Shown here: one piece after another, positions 44,296-54,154 of the stretch
Position numbering within the stretch: the stretch's first letter is position 1
Layout: each line of letters starts with the position of its first letter
NCBI GenBank assembly: GCA_958450325.1
Contig: OY288247.1
Span: 16,110,429-16,174,428 of the forward strand
Origin: Agrostemma githago
Taxonomy: Eukaryota > Streptophyta > Magnoliopsida > Caryophyllales > Caryophyllaceae
Direction of reading: 5' to 3'
DNA: 64,000 nt
Made by a program: the position numbers and the translations under genes
The notes under the pieces: generated by a model
Databases searched by the model: none
Told to the model about the DNA's origin: nothing
What the model saw: only the letters and a program-made list of their open reading frames with translations

Positions 44296-45643
44296 TGTGG
44301 ACATGACATAGGTCCACCTCGACGCGGCCACGCGTGGGTTTGGGGAGGCAAATGAATCTCCATATGAGAATGGATCGAATTGAAATTTAAATCGAAGTGG
44401 AGTCGTCACCGAACTTTGTGGGAGTTCGGGCCCGTTCGAACCCACTCTATGTCATAGTGGGCCGTGTACAAAATACAGCCCATTTCCGATGTCAGAGTTT
44501 ATTGGGCTTGTCCATTTGCATTGCGATACCGATACCGTCACTACCGGTTATCGTGTATTGAATGACTCTCGTGCGCCAACAGTTTTGGGCATCCGGAAAC
44601 CGAGGTTCTGAGTAAGGGGTGAGGGTACGTGTTGGGAAGCCCACAAAGGACACCCAACCCCTCCCGCACATTGGCGGCCTCTACTAAGATATTGAGTGAC
44701 TTTCTAATACGCGCGTTAGTTGAACGGGAAAATGTTATGCAAACAATATGTTCCCTAGACATGCGAGAAATTGAAAGGGTTTCTATGTCGATTTAATGCA
44801 ACTAATTCTAACGCCGAACTTAAATTTAGCATGCGAAGGTTCATTTTAGTGTAATAAAATAAACAAATAAATCATAAAAACACTAGGGATTATGTGATGT
44901 CAGATCCGCGTCAACGGGTTTCGACCCTTATTAAAACACTTGTTTTGAAAATAGTTTGTAATTGATGAAAATATGCGATTGGATGATAACGATATGAACG
45001 AAATAAATATTATTGTTTAAGTTGACTTGTTTCAATAATCAAATGATCGGGGTGATGGGATAAGCGACCGGCAACGCTGAGTGCAATACTCTTGTATATT
45101 CGGGTTTCCTTATCCCACCATCACTCACACTCGACACAAATTCACAAGTATTTTAATGTTTTATATTAGTGATATTAACGATATTATAACGCGATAATGA
45201 TGATAAAAACGACAACTACGACGACGAACGACGCGAGAGAGAAGGAGAAGAGAGAAAAGACGGGATTTGGCACCCTCAACCTACATGTTTCTTATGCTCG
45301 GACGGGACTCGTAGTTGTGGCTTGCACGGGAGTATCGAGATGTAGATTAAGTTGTGGTGGTTAGGGTTCGAATTCCTAAGTACTAGGGTTAGGGTTTGCA
45401 AGTGTGAGATTAGGGTTTGATTAGGGTTGAATCAATGTGATAAAAGGTTCCAAAAAAGGTGTCTTGAAGTGTGTGCATGGGGGTGTATATGTAGGCATTG
45501 TCCATGTACCCCGTCTAGGGTTACTCGACCGAGTAGCCCCTTGACTCGGTCGAATAGCCCAAGCTTCTGCAGCCGGGCTTGAAATGAGGGCCCACTCGAT
45601 CGAGTTGGCTGAGCACTCGATCGAGTGGGTCAGTTGGGTCGCA
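44296..45643 (-). repeat. 5' LTR of Tat-A, 3' portion, with internal deletion
   Basis: Collinear with 18275-18853 and then, after a few unmatched bases near 44874-44883, with about 19724-20488 of the other LTR. The missing ~870 bp includes the whole downstream palindrome cluster. Promoter palindromes survive at 45523/45544 and 45594/45615. The LTR is split at 45643 by Ath-C and resumes at 53567. Confidence 0.9.
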
Positions 45644-45659
45644 CTCCCCCACACTTAAC
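45644..45659 (-). other. Terminal polypurine tract of Ath-C
   Basis: Minus-strand GTTAAGTGTGGGGGAG, immediately followed by TGCGACCC of the Tat-A LTR, where the Ath-C LTR start TGATAAGTG would be expected. Confidence 0.8.
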
Positions 45660-46329
45660 CCTTACTCGCCCTCGAGTAAGCACATACTAACTACTATACT
45701 AGCCGAATGGGTATTAGCGCACCCTACGCCCTTTCAACTCACGCGAGTGCACTTAGAGAAAAAGTGCACTCCGCAAGGCAAGTCGGGTCTTGCGACAAAA
45801 CTGCGGATGCAACCGGACACAAGACACAAAAACAAACAAACACACAAACGAACCATAATCGGTTGCACCCAAAGAAAAACAAATCCGCTTCCCTCTAAAA
45901 GCGGTGAAAGAAGCACCGGTTTAGGACTCGAGGTAAGTGACAACGTTCCCAAGCTAGCAATACAAACCGAGGTGGACTAAACCCTAATAGTATGACGATA
46001 AAGCAACAAAAACGTTGGTAACTTACCTAGGTCCTCCTAACTTTCTAAAAACGTACTACAGGACGATCGGCGGAGTGGGAAGTGATGATCCACGGTGTTA
46101 GTCGACACTGTAGGTAAGTGAGATCCCGCCCCCTTTAGCGTGAGCCAAGAGGGTCGTCCCATGTCCAAAACCGCCTAACTAGTCCAAGTAAAAAGGTGGA
46201 AAACATGCAAAATGAGGGAAGACCGACTAATGCCGCTATCATCCTTCCTCGGGACTCGGTCCTTTGGTAGGCTCTTCACGGCAAAAGTCGGAAAAAGACT
46301 TATTTTTGTGGGGTTAAGATCTTTTTGTG

Positions 46330-46500
46330 AGACGATTTTCTTTTGGTATTTTCTCTTTTCTTTTGCATTTTTGTTTTGTTTTGCCATGCCATTTCTTTTT
46401 CTTCTTTTCTATTTTCTTTTTGGCTTTTGTGCCTTTTCTTTTTCTTCATTCTTTTCTTTCTTTCATTTTCTTTCATTTTCTTTTCTTTGCCCCTTTTGGC
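46330..46500 (+). repeat. Pyrimidine-rich (TTTTC)n-like tract in Ath-C
   Basis: A C/T-rich low-complexity stretch that translates into a Phe-rich hydrophobic peptide on the + strand. I treat it as low-complexity non-coding sequence. Confidence 0.7.
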
Positions 46501-47389
46501 TTGATTTGGCTTTTTGGCATTTCATTGTGTAACAAGAAAGAGAGAACTCAACAAATTGCAAATTTATTTGTGTGGATATGTGTGGGAGGTAGGTAATGGG
46601 TGAGTCGGGACGGGCCCTTCCCTTCAAACCCACAAAAAGTGGAGAACTTGGACTAATCAAAACAATCCTAACACGGTCACCTAGGGTACGAGACTCGGTA
46701 ACCAAGACCTTTTCACACCGTGGGTGGTCAAAATGGTCAAAGTGCAAATCCCGTAGTAAATCCCTAGTAAGCTAGGTGGACTCGAGGTAAAGGACCAACG
46801 AAATCATTGATTTAGGGTCATTCTACTAGACTAAAGTCCAAGACTCGATTCATACTACTAGAAAGGGAAAGTAAACACTTGCACACTAGCCTCTAAACCG
46901 GGTTTTCGAAAACCATTTACACACAAGACACACAACAAAACACAAAACAAAGACTCAACGAAAACAAAAGAAAAAGAAACAAAAGCGACAAAACAAAAAC
47001 AAAACAAAACGAACGCAAATGAAAACACAAACACCACCCATATCTTCCAAATGAGCAACCAAATCAACCTCAAGCAATACAAAGCTCCACCCGAGCACAC
47101 CGCATCACAATCTCCTCCAAACTCCGCAAGAGATAAAGAAGAAAAAGGGATAAAGATGTTACCGGAAGTCTTGAAAGCTTCCCAAGGCTATCGGTGATTC
47201 AAGTAACCTATAAGGAAAAAGGGAGACAAAATGCGCACAACACAACAAATACACGATACAACGACATAAAAGGAAAACACACAAAAGGAAAATCTTTTTG
47301 ATTTTTGTGAAAAAATTTCAAATTTTTAGGGTTTTTAAAGATTTTTTTCAAAAAACTAAGAAAATAAAACTAACTACGATAGAATATCG

Positions 47390-47405
47390 CTCCCCCACAC
47401 TTAAG
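47390..47405 (-). other. Second, internal polypurine-tract-like copy in Ath-C
   Basis: Minus-strand CTTAAGTGTGGGGGAGCG repeats the core AAGTGTGGGGGAG of the terminal tract, about 1.75 kb upstream of it. Confidence 0.6.
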
Positions 47406-48480
47406 TCGAGCCATGTCCTCATGCTCAACCGTAGTGCATAGGAGCACAAAAGAAAATAAAAGAAACTACGAAAATAAAGCTAAAATGAAAAATAAAGTGG
47501 AGAAAAGGGTAGAATGTGTCCGGCCGGGGTGTAGTCAAGTCACCATGGGCCGAGACAAGAAAAGATATGGAAGGGGGAAGAAAAAGAAAAAGAAGGAATA
47601 AAAGGAAATGGGAGGGGAGGGCTAGGTGTAATCAAGTCACCTAGCCCGGATTCCGCCTAAATCCGACTAAATCCTACAAAAAGGTGAAAATCTTGAAAAA
47701 TTTGGATTTTGAACTGACTCTCGATGTAGTCACGTCATCGAGAGTCGGAAGCAACCATACTAAGGCCTCGAAGGCCACCATGACAAGAAGACACAAAAGT
47801 GTACAAGGGGAAGGGGAGAAACACAAAAAAAAAACAAGCTATAAAAGACGGGAAAGAAAGGATAGTTGCCGTACCAATAGGTTAGCAACTCACTCGCTCC
47901 ATCGTCTCATAGATCAATATAGGCACTTGCTTGTCTTCATCATTGCTATCCCGCTTCAAGCTTGATAGAACCAAATGGTAGAGGTAGTAATTGTGTGAGG
48001 GGGTGGGATTTGATGTGAAAGTCGGTTTAAAGTGACGAGAAAGTGAGGTGAAATGTTTATGTAATGTGTAAGGGTCATATAATGAGGGTAAGGACGTGTA
48101 GGGAGGTTGGGAGGGGGTATACAATGGTTGGGTGGACTCAAATGACAAAGGAAAAGGCCAAATGACCTCTTCTAGGCCGGGAAGAGTCTCCTAACCCTCT
48201 ATAGTTCCCAAAAGCTCGTTCCGAGCTTCAAAAACCGACTTCCTTTCACACAATCCAAGCTCAACCAACGACCACTCTTCCCTAGGAATCACTTCCACTT
48301 CACACCTATCACAATAAACTCGAATAACACATCAAATTCCCTCCCTCACAACGCTCATCAATCATCCAAATAATCAAGGAATTCACAAAACAAAACAAAC
48401 TACAAGGGAAAGAGATATATACAAAGAGACGGTTCTTGTGGAACTCCGTCAAACCAAGGTGGTATTTTCTGCAATCTTTT

Positions 48481-49473
48481 TCAACAACCAAAGCTAGTTC
48501 CATCTCCATCAAGGGCACGAAGAAACAAGTCGAAGGCCCTAGCGAAGTCTTCAATCAAGCCCGAAATATAACCGACCACATACCAAGGCTCTTCATGGCC
48601 TTGCCTTGACGTTCCCGGGGCATCCCTATCTTCCAAGTTCAATGACTTGAACTTGTACTTTTGGTCTTTGGGGGCATACCCAAACGTCCACCGGTCTTCA
48701 TGTGGCCCCAAGGGAGGCTCGTCCTTCTCCTTGCTTTTCAACTTGTTATCAAGCCCATGAAATGGGCGCTCATATTCCTCCAAATCGGAATCATCATCCT
48801 CAAGTACATAGGGGTTCTTGTTCAAGCTTTGTCCCGACTCTACCCCTAGATCAATGTTTTTCTTGGCTTGGATCATATTGCATGACTCATCATTAGTAGG
48901 CGAAGTGTTACCTTGGAGGTCAAACACTAGCTTCTCTTCGCCTAACTCGAATGTGATCCTACCATTCTTCACATCGATCATAGCACCGGCGGTATGTAGA
49001 AATGGGCGCCCAAGAATAATGGGAGTGATAGCATCTTCCCGCATATCGAGCACGATGAAGTCAACCGGAATGAAGAACTTACCGATTCTCACGGGCACAT
49101 CCTCTAGCATCCCCAATGGTCGGTTGAATGAACTATCGGCCATTTGGAGCGTGATAGAAGTACTTTTAAGCTCCTTCATCCCAAGTCGGCAACAAATAGA
49201 ATAAGGAATGATGCTCACGCTCGCACCCAAATCACATAATGCTCTTTCGATCTTGTAGTGGCCTATGGTGCAAGGGATCGAAAATCTACCCGGATCCTTC
49301 AACTTTGGAAGCGTAGAACCTTGAATGAGCTCGCTCACCACTCTTGTGAACGCAATGGTCTCTTCCTTGTCGACGGATCTCTTCCTAGCCAATATTTCTC
49401 TCATAAATTTTCCATATGCCGGGATTTGGGTAAGTAGCTCGGTGAACGGGACACTAACATCCAACTTCTTCAT
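48481..49473 (-). CDS. Ath-C aspartic protease (Athila type)
   Basis: A 330-residue frame. The N-terminal VPFTELLTQIPAYGKFMRE and ARKRSVDKEE are Athila gag-protease linker. The retropepsin fold follows: ALCDLGASVSIIPYSICCRL (active-site DLGA), then IILGRPFLHTAGAMIDVKNG (flap and ILGRPFL motif). It ends without RT. A short frame upstream (49486-49677) and stops show that it is no longer continuous with gag. It would process gag if expressed. The enzyme domain itself looks intact. Confidence 0.85.
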   Translation of the reverse strand: MKKLDVSVPFTELLTQIPAYGKFMREILARKRSVDKEETIAFTRVVSELIQGSTLPKLKDPGRFSIPCTIGHYKIERALCDLGASVSIIPYSICCRLGMKELKSTSITLQMADSSFNRPLGMLEDVPVRIGKFFIPVDFIVLDMREDAITPIILGRPFLHTAGAMIDVKNGRITFELGEEKLVFDLQGNTSPTNDESCNMIQAKKNIDLGVESGQSLNKNPYVLEDDDSDLEEYERPFHGLDNKLKSKEKDEPPLGPHEDRWTFGYAPKDQKYKFKSLNLEDRDAPGTSRQGHEEPWYVVGYISGLIEDFARAFDLFLRALDGDGTSFGC

Positions 49474-49701
49474 GATGTTAAGGAACTAGTCGTATTGAGT
49501 GTCCACCTTAGTCTTCATTTGGCTTGATGGGTAAGGCAACTTGATTTGGATCTTGTTTTGCTCAATAGGGGTGGACTCTTCAAATGACACTTTCCTTTTA
49601 CCTTTATCTTTTGCTTGAAGTGGGGGAAGCTTGTCTTGTTGGGGTTTCTCAAACTCCCATAAGACTTGCTCCTCCATTGGATTATCAAGGCTTGAGCTTT
49701 C

Positions 49702-51681
49702 TTAAGTTGGAGGTGTCATTTTCCTTGTCGGTTCTTGCATTGGCTCTTGCTCACTAGGGAATTGAGGGGAGTCATAAGATGTACCTCTCCTTGTGGTGAT
49801 GGCATTTACATTCTCAAAATTCGGAGTTACACCTTGAGGAGGTAATTGCCCTCTTTGTCTTGAAGAACTTCCCGATGCAAGTTGTGCTACTTGATTCTCA
49901 ATCATCTTCATGTGAGTTTTCATTTCCTTGTTATCCATTAAAATTTGAGCAATGGTTCCTTGTTGTGACATTTGTGTCTCCAATTGCCTCTTTTGCATTT
50001 CATGAGTATTCCTTTGCATATCCATCATTTGCTTTTGTATGTCGAAATCCCGTGATGGGGATGATGGATTATGCGGAGTATTGGTGAGGGCTAATGGAGT
50101 ACCATAGTCATGAATAGGAGATCGGCTCCTAGGCTTGCTTTGTTGTTGATTGCCTTGAGTTGCTTGTTGTTGTTGATGGTTCCCTTGGAACCCATGAGAA
50201 TTGCCTTGATTAAGGCCTTGATTGTTGCCATAGTTGTGGCTTTGATAGCCTTGGTTGAAGTTCCCTTGTTGGAACCCTTGATTGTTGTTGAATGAACCTT
50301 GGTTACTTTGCTTGAAGTTATTGAAAGGCCTTGAGTTGCCTTGGTAACCTTGGTTGTTGTCCCTTAAGGGAGGTGGAACATAGGGACGATGTTGTTGTTG
50401 GTGTTGAAAAGCTTGTTGTTGAGGGACTTGATTGGAAGCTTGGTATTGATTAGAGTAGGAGGCACCTTGCTTGAACGCTTGAAAAGAATTCACTTGCTCA
50501 ATACTTCCTCTACAATTCATAGGGTCACGACCAACGATTCCACAAGTGTCACACATGCCATAATAAGGCAAAGGAGGTGCAAATCCCAAAGCATTAACTT
50601 CATGAATTGAGGCTTGGTTGGAGGAACCAATGCTTTGAACTTGAGTGAGGTGGCCTTGGAGCTTCTTATCAATGGTCTCCATATGTGTCTTCAATTGGGC
50701 TCCAAGGTCAATGCTTAGTTGAGTAATAGCATCAACCTCGTGCCTACCTCCCCGATTTGCCTTCCTAGGCCTTGAATATTGCGAATTATGCACCGCCATC
50801 TCTTCGATTCTCGCCCATGTTTGGTCATCATCGACCTCGGTGAACCTACCATTGGAGCCCATGTTTAGTATAGTTCTTGAGTCCTCATAAAGACCGTTCC
50901 AAAATTGTTGGACTAGGAACCATTGTGAAAGTCCATGATGGGGGCACGATCTAACCAAAGACTTAAACCGCTCCCAAGCTTCATATAGGCTCTCTTCATC
51001 CCGTTGTTGGAAACCGGTGATGGAGGCCCTAAGCAAATTAGTCTTCTCCGGAGGGTAGAAAGTATGGTAGAACGCCAATGCAAGCTTCTTCCAAGTGTCG
51101 ATGCCCATGGTTGCCCTATCGAGACTCTTAATCCATTGCTTCGCTTTTCCAATAAGAGAAAAAGGAAAAAGTACCCAACGAATTTGATCTTGAGTAACCC
51201 CGGGTTGAGATATAGCGTCACAATAATCGGAGAAGGTCTCCATATGTTGATGCGGGTCTTCGGTGGGCAAACCACTAAATTGATTCCTTTCCACAAGTTG
51301 TATGAAGTGAGTCTTGGCCGTAAAATTTCCGGCATAAGCGGCCGGTAGAGCATTAGGTCCCGGCAAGACGTCTTCCGTGAATGTAGAGTGAGAGGGAAAT
51401 TTCGGCATTATTGGATGTAAGGGAGAAGATGGTGTAGACGAAGTTGAAGTAGATGTAGAAGGGGAACTACGACTAGAATCTCCAAAGGGATTGGTGAAAT
51501 TCCCTTCGGCCGTCTCTCGAGATGCTTCCTCAATATCGCTTCCTTGAGCTTGCTCTTGATGGGTAATGCTTGCACTTGGTTGAGAGATCCTAACCCGGTT
51601 AATCGTCCGTTGGCGAAAAGCTCGAAAAAGCCTTTCCGGCTCTGGAATAAAGAGAAAGGATTCGCCTCCCCGCCTAGGCAT
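49702..51681 (-). CDS. Ath-C gag polyprotein
   Basis: A 659-residue frame. After a basic N-terminus and a Ser/Thr run, the capsid core shows FPFSLIGKAKQWIKSL, FYPPEKTNLLRASI and SLYEAWERFKSLVRSCPHHG, diagnostic for Athila gag. A zinc-knuckle-like CDTCGIVGRDPMNC has Arg where His is usual. Residues about 400-530 are extremely Gln/Asn-rich with NQG repeats. A helical C-terminal part precedes a stop. It is intact over most of its length but separated from protease by stops. It forms virus-like particles in functional relatives. Confidence 0.88.
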   Translation of the reverse strand: MPRRGGESFLFIPEPERLFRAFRQRTINRVRISQPSASITHQEQAQGSDIEEASRETAEGNFTNPFGDSSRSSPSTSTSTSSTPSSPLHPIMPKFPSHSTFTEDVLPGPNALPAAYAGNFTAKTHFIQLVERNQFSGLPTEDPHQHMETFSDYCDAISQPGVTQDQIRWVLFPFSLIGKAKQWIKSLDRATMGIDTWKKLALAFYHTFYPPEKTNLLRASITGFQQRDEESLYEAWERFKSLVRSCPHHGLSQWFLVQQFWNGLYEDSRTILNMGSNGRFTEVDDDQTWARIEEMAVHNSQYSRPRKANRGGRHEVDAITQLSIDLGAQLKTHMETIDKKLQGHLTQVQSIGSSNQASIHEVNALGFAPPLPYYGMCDTCGIVGRDPMNCRGSIEQVNSFQAFKQGASYSNQYQASNQVPQQQAFQHQQQHRPYVPPPLRDNNQGYQGNSRPFNNFKQSNQGSFNNNQGFQQGNFNQGYQSHNYGNNQGLNQGNSHGFQGNHQQQQATQGNQQQSKPRSRSPIHDYGTPLALTNTPHNPSSPSRDFDIQKQMMDMQRNTHEMQKRQLETQMSQQGTIAQILMDNKEMKTHMKMIENQVAQLASGSSSRQRGQLPPQGVTPNFENVNAITTRRGTSYDSPQFPSEQEPMQEPTRKMTPPT

Positions 51682-51887
51682 ACACTACACACTAGAACAA
51701 ACGTGAGAACACCTAGTGCTTTATGGGCACTAGGTAACGACAATAAACAAGCACCACTAGAGACAAAGAGAAAAGAAAGCTAAGAAAGCAAGAAAAAACT
51801 AGAGAATATTCACAAGAGATGATAGAAGGGCACAAAGAAGGGTAACTAAGTCTAGAAATAAGCAAACAAAGTCTAAACAATGCACCG

Positions 51888-51905
51888 TCCCTGGCAACGG
51901 CGCCA
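51888..51905 (-). other. Primer-binding site of Ath-C (tRNA-Asp)
   Basis: Minus-strand TGGCGCCGTTGCCAGGGA matches the 3' end of plant tRNA-Asp except for one base, the usual Athila primer. It starts three bases after the LTR end. Confidence 0.85.
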
Positions 51906-51908
51906 AAT

Positions 51909-53566
51909 TGATGGTGGGATTTGTCGTGGATCCCACCGCCAAATAAATAACCAACTATCACCTAACGGTAGTTAGGGTAAGTCGGGTCGTGTCCACGGAG
52001 ACGGTGTTGCAAGGTTTAGACTAACTCGGCCTAAAACGAGACTATGTCACCAAACAAACACAAAGAGCTACTAATTGGTGAATTATGATGAGAGGAGAAG
52101 AAGAAAGTAGACTAACAATGAACTAGACTATAACAAGGCTAAAAGAAATAACTAAACACAAACTAAACAATGAACTAAAGGAATGATGACTAACTAAGAG
52201 GATGAATCAAATATGGAAAGAAGTGGGTTAGGTCGGTTCATAAGAATAGTAGGGTGATCGGATTGATCATGGGTATGGGTGCCTCCTAGTGCTAGAGTCG
52301 GTCCGGGCTCTCGCTACTTAGACCGATGTCAAGGTGAGTCCGGGCTCTCGCAACTTAGACTCTAATCAAGGTATGTCCGGGCTCTCGCAACTTAGACTAT
52401 CCTCAACATTATCCTCAACATGACCACAAACAAGACAAACAATGAGTAGAGGAAAACTAGCATGAGAAGCATGGTCACTACAACTCAAACAAGCAATTCA
52501 ACAAACACATGGTGTGCCAAGTATGTGACTAACAACAAAGATTCACCGTTTACCCCTAATCACCCATATCCTACCCTTAATCCCTCTACTAACCCACAAG
52601 TAATCTACTCACTCATAATCAAAGATAAACTAACAACAATAAGAGAAAACCACATCACAATCCAAACATCCATTATCAAGAACAATATGAACAATAACAA
52701 GGAATACTAAGTAAAGATTCAAACTTGAAATAATAACAAAAAACAAGAGTAAAGAAAGTTATACCAACACAAGATGAAGAAAAAGATGCAATCTTGTATA
52801 AATAAGAAACCCAAAATAATCCCAAGGTTGTCAAGCTTGGAAAGATCTTCAAGTGCCTTCTTAATACAAGAACAAATTACAACTCTAATTAACTAAGATT
52901 AACTAATTTAAAGGAAGATTAAAACTAATGAGAGGAACTAAATCTAGGGTTTATATAATGTAGAGAGGCTTAAGATAGTCTAGGGTAATGTAAGTTACAT
53001 AAACAATAAAAGAGGAAAGTATTTATAGGGTTCCGTAAGTGAGAGGAATAAAAGAAAAGATGCGGAACAGGGACTGGGTCATTCCCGATCGGGAATGGGA
53101 AATCCCGATCGGGAATCTTCCACTTTCCCGATCGGGAATATGCGATCCCGATCGGGAATGCTTGACAGTGAGCAGCCATTCTTGCACTTCATTCCCGATC
53201 GGGTTGAGGCCTTCCCGATCGGGATGGGTCTTGTAGGCCTCCCTTAAGAGCTTTTTGGTCCCTCCTTGCCTCTCATGGGTTTCTCGTCGATTCTCGGGAC
53301 TCAGGATCGGGTCTCGGAGGCTCGGGATTGGGTCCCAGGGTCTCGGGGTCGATTCCAAGGCATCGAGTCATCGTTCCTTTACCTCGTTGGCTCCAGAAAG
53401 TGTATGTATTGAGTCGGAATCGCTCCAACTCTTCGTGATTGGTCCCGGGAACCTGAAACGAGCTAGAGGAAGCATAAGTAGCCCATAAACCGCTCCCAGG
53501 GAGCGATTCCACAAGGAAAATGGGACCAAAACACAGTAAAATAAGCACTACAAACTACACTTATCA
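51909..53566 (-). repeat. 5' LTR of Ath-C
   Basis: Minus strand begins TGATAAGTGTAGTTTG and ends ATCCCACCATCA, 1658 bp. The TATA box CCTATAAATAC is at 53019-53029 (minus). Six CCCGATCGGG palindromes lie upstream of it at 53084-53223. No sister LTR remains. Confidence 0.87.
53084..53223 (-). promoter_or_regulatory. CCCGATCGGG palindrome array upstream of the Ath-C TATA box
   Basis: Perfect 10-bp palindromes start at 53084, 53104, 53127, 53147, 53194 and 53214, forming three pairs each exactly 20 bp apart. Most extend to TTCCCGATCGGGAA. The TATA box lies 55 bp downstream on the minus strand. Confidence 0.7.
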
Positions 53567-53933
53567 ACGAGTCCAATGTTTTGGACCTCGAGATGAGTTT
53601 TGTATTTGGGCTGAGTTTTTGATGTTTATGTGGCTGTTTTTATGTGTCTCGGAAGCGGCTTTGACCGGGGTTGACCCAATCGCTAAAAGTCGGTTTTATT
53701 TTCGGTGTCAGTTTTGACCCAAATTAGTCTTGTTTGACTGGAAACGACCCACTCGGCCTGAATTTGAGGTCTGTTCTGTGAGATTTGTACTCCATAAGTG
53801 CTTAAGCCAACAACAAACGGTTTTGAGCCCATATCTGAGCGCGTAGAAACACGTTAGCGTTCGATCATCATCGGGTGTTTTTTTTTTGGAAACTACCATA
53901 GACACCTGGCAGTCAGAAATGCGGATGTCTACA
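53567..53933 (-). repeat. 5' LTR of Tat-A, 5' portion
   Basis: Resumes with GTCCAATGTTTTGGACCT, collinear with 20488-20849, and ends (minus-strand start) at 53933 next to the target duplication ACAAG. Confidence 0.9.
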
Positions 53934-54154
53934 ACAAGAAACAAGTTCAGGATGTCACTGGGTCCGCCAACGGCGGCAACAGTATGTGAACTGTGAAGGG
54001 GATCAAGGGTAGGCTCAACAAGCTTTCCTCTCCCTGCGTGGGTGACATGATCATGGCCACCGTCAAAAAGGGTAAGCCTGATCTCTGTAAGGTCATGCCC
54101 GATGTCATTGTTTGCCATGTCAAAATTAAGTACGCGTTTTCATGTACTTCGAAG
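53934..54154 (+). pseudogene. RPL23: Ribosomal protein L23 (uL14) pseudogene, 3' part
   Basis: Starting at the duplicated ACAAG, the frame reads NKFRMSLGPPTAATV, then skips the conserved stretch NCADNTGAKNLYIIS, then VKGIKGRLNKLSSPCVGDMI and ATVKKGKPDL, then diverges. A +1 shift restores VFMYFEG, ending at a GAAG|GTTCAC donor-like site at 54154. uL14 normally continues for about 60 more residues; I see only a doubtful trace near 54320. The internal deletion and frameshift indicate a pseudogene independent of the Tat-A insertion. Confidence 0.85.

Larger units (their letters stand above)
45644..53566 (-). mobile_element. Ath-C: Athila-type element with gag and protease only, lacking its 3' LTR
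   Basis: On the minus strand: 5' LTR (53566-51909), tRNA-Asp PBS, gag (51681-49702), protease (49473-48481), then about 2.8 kb of non-coding DNA ending in a polypurine tract at 45644. The 3' LTR is missing: the polypurine tract abuts Tat-A LTR sequence directly. No RT, RNase H or integrase is present, so it depended on other elements. Flanks match the split Tat-A LTR (GGTCGCA left, GTCCAATGTTTTGG right). Confidence 0.9.
18275..53933 (-). mobile_element. Tat-A: outer Ty3/gypsy Tat (Ogre/Retand-like) retrotransposon carrying three later insertions
   Basis: It is flanked by ACAAG at 18270-18274 and 53934-53938. On the minus strand, from 5' to 3': 5' LTR (53933 down to 44296, interrupted by Ath-C), tRNA-Arg PBS, leader, gag (interrupted by solo LTR D), protease and RT (interrupted by Tat-B), RNase H, a second RNase H-like domain, integrase, an antisense plant mobile domain gene, polypurine tract and 3' LTR (20849 down to 18275). 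The second RNase H-like domain and tRNA-Arg PBS are family traits of Tat/Ogre. Its own sequence is about 14.5 kb once inserts are removed. Confidence 0.93.

Noticed and set aside
46212..46596. Phe-rich hydrophobic open frames that look like membrane proteins
   Set aside because: They are produced by a low-complexity pyrimidine tract in the non-coding 3' part of Ath-C.
49860..50610. Plus-strand Leu/Val-rich frames at 50110-50295 and 50389-50610
   Set aside because: Complement of the Gln/Asn-rich part of Ath-C gag; CAA/CAG runs read as TTG/CTG on the other strand.
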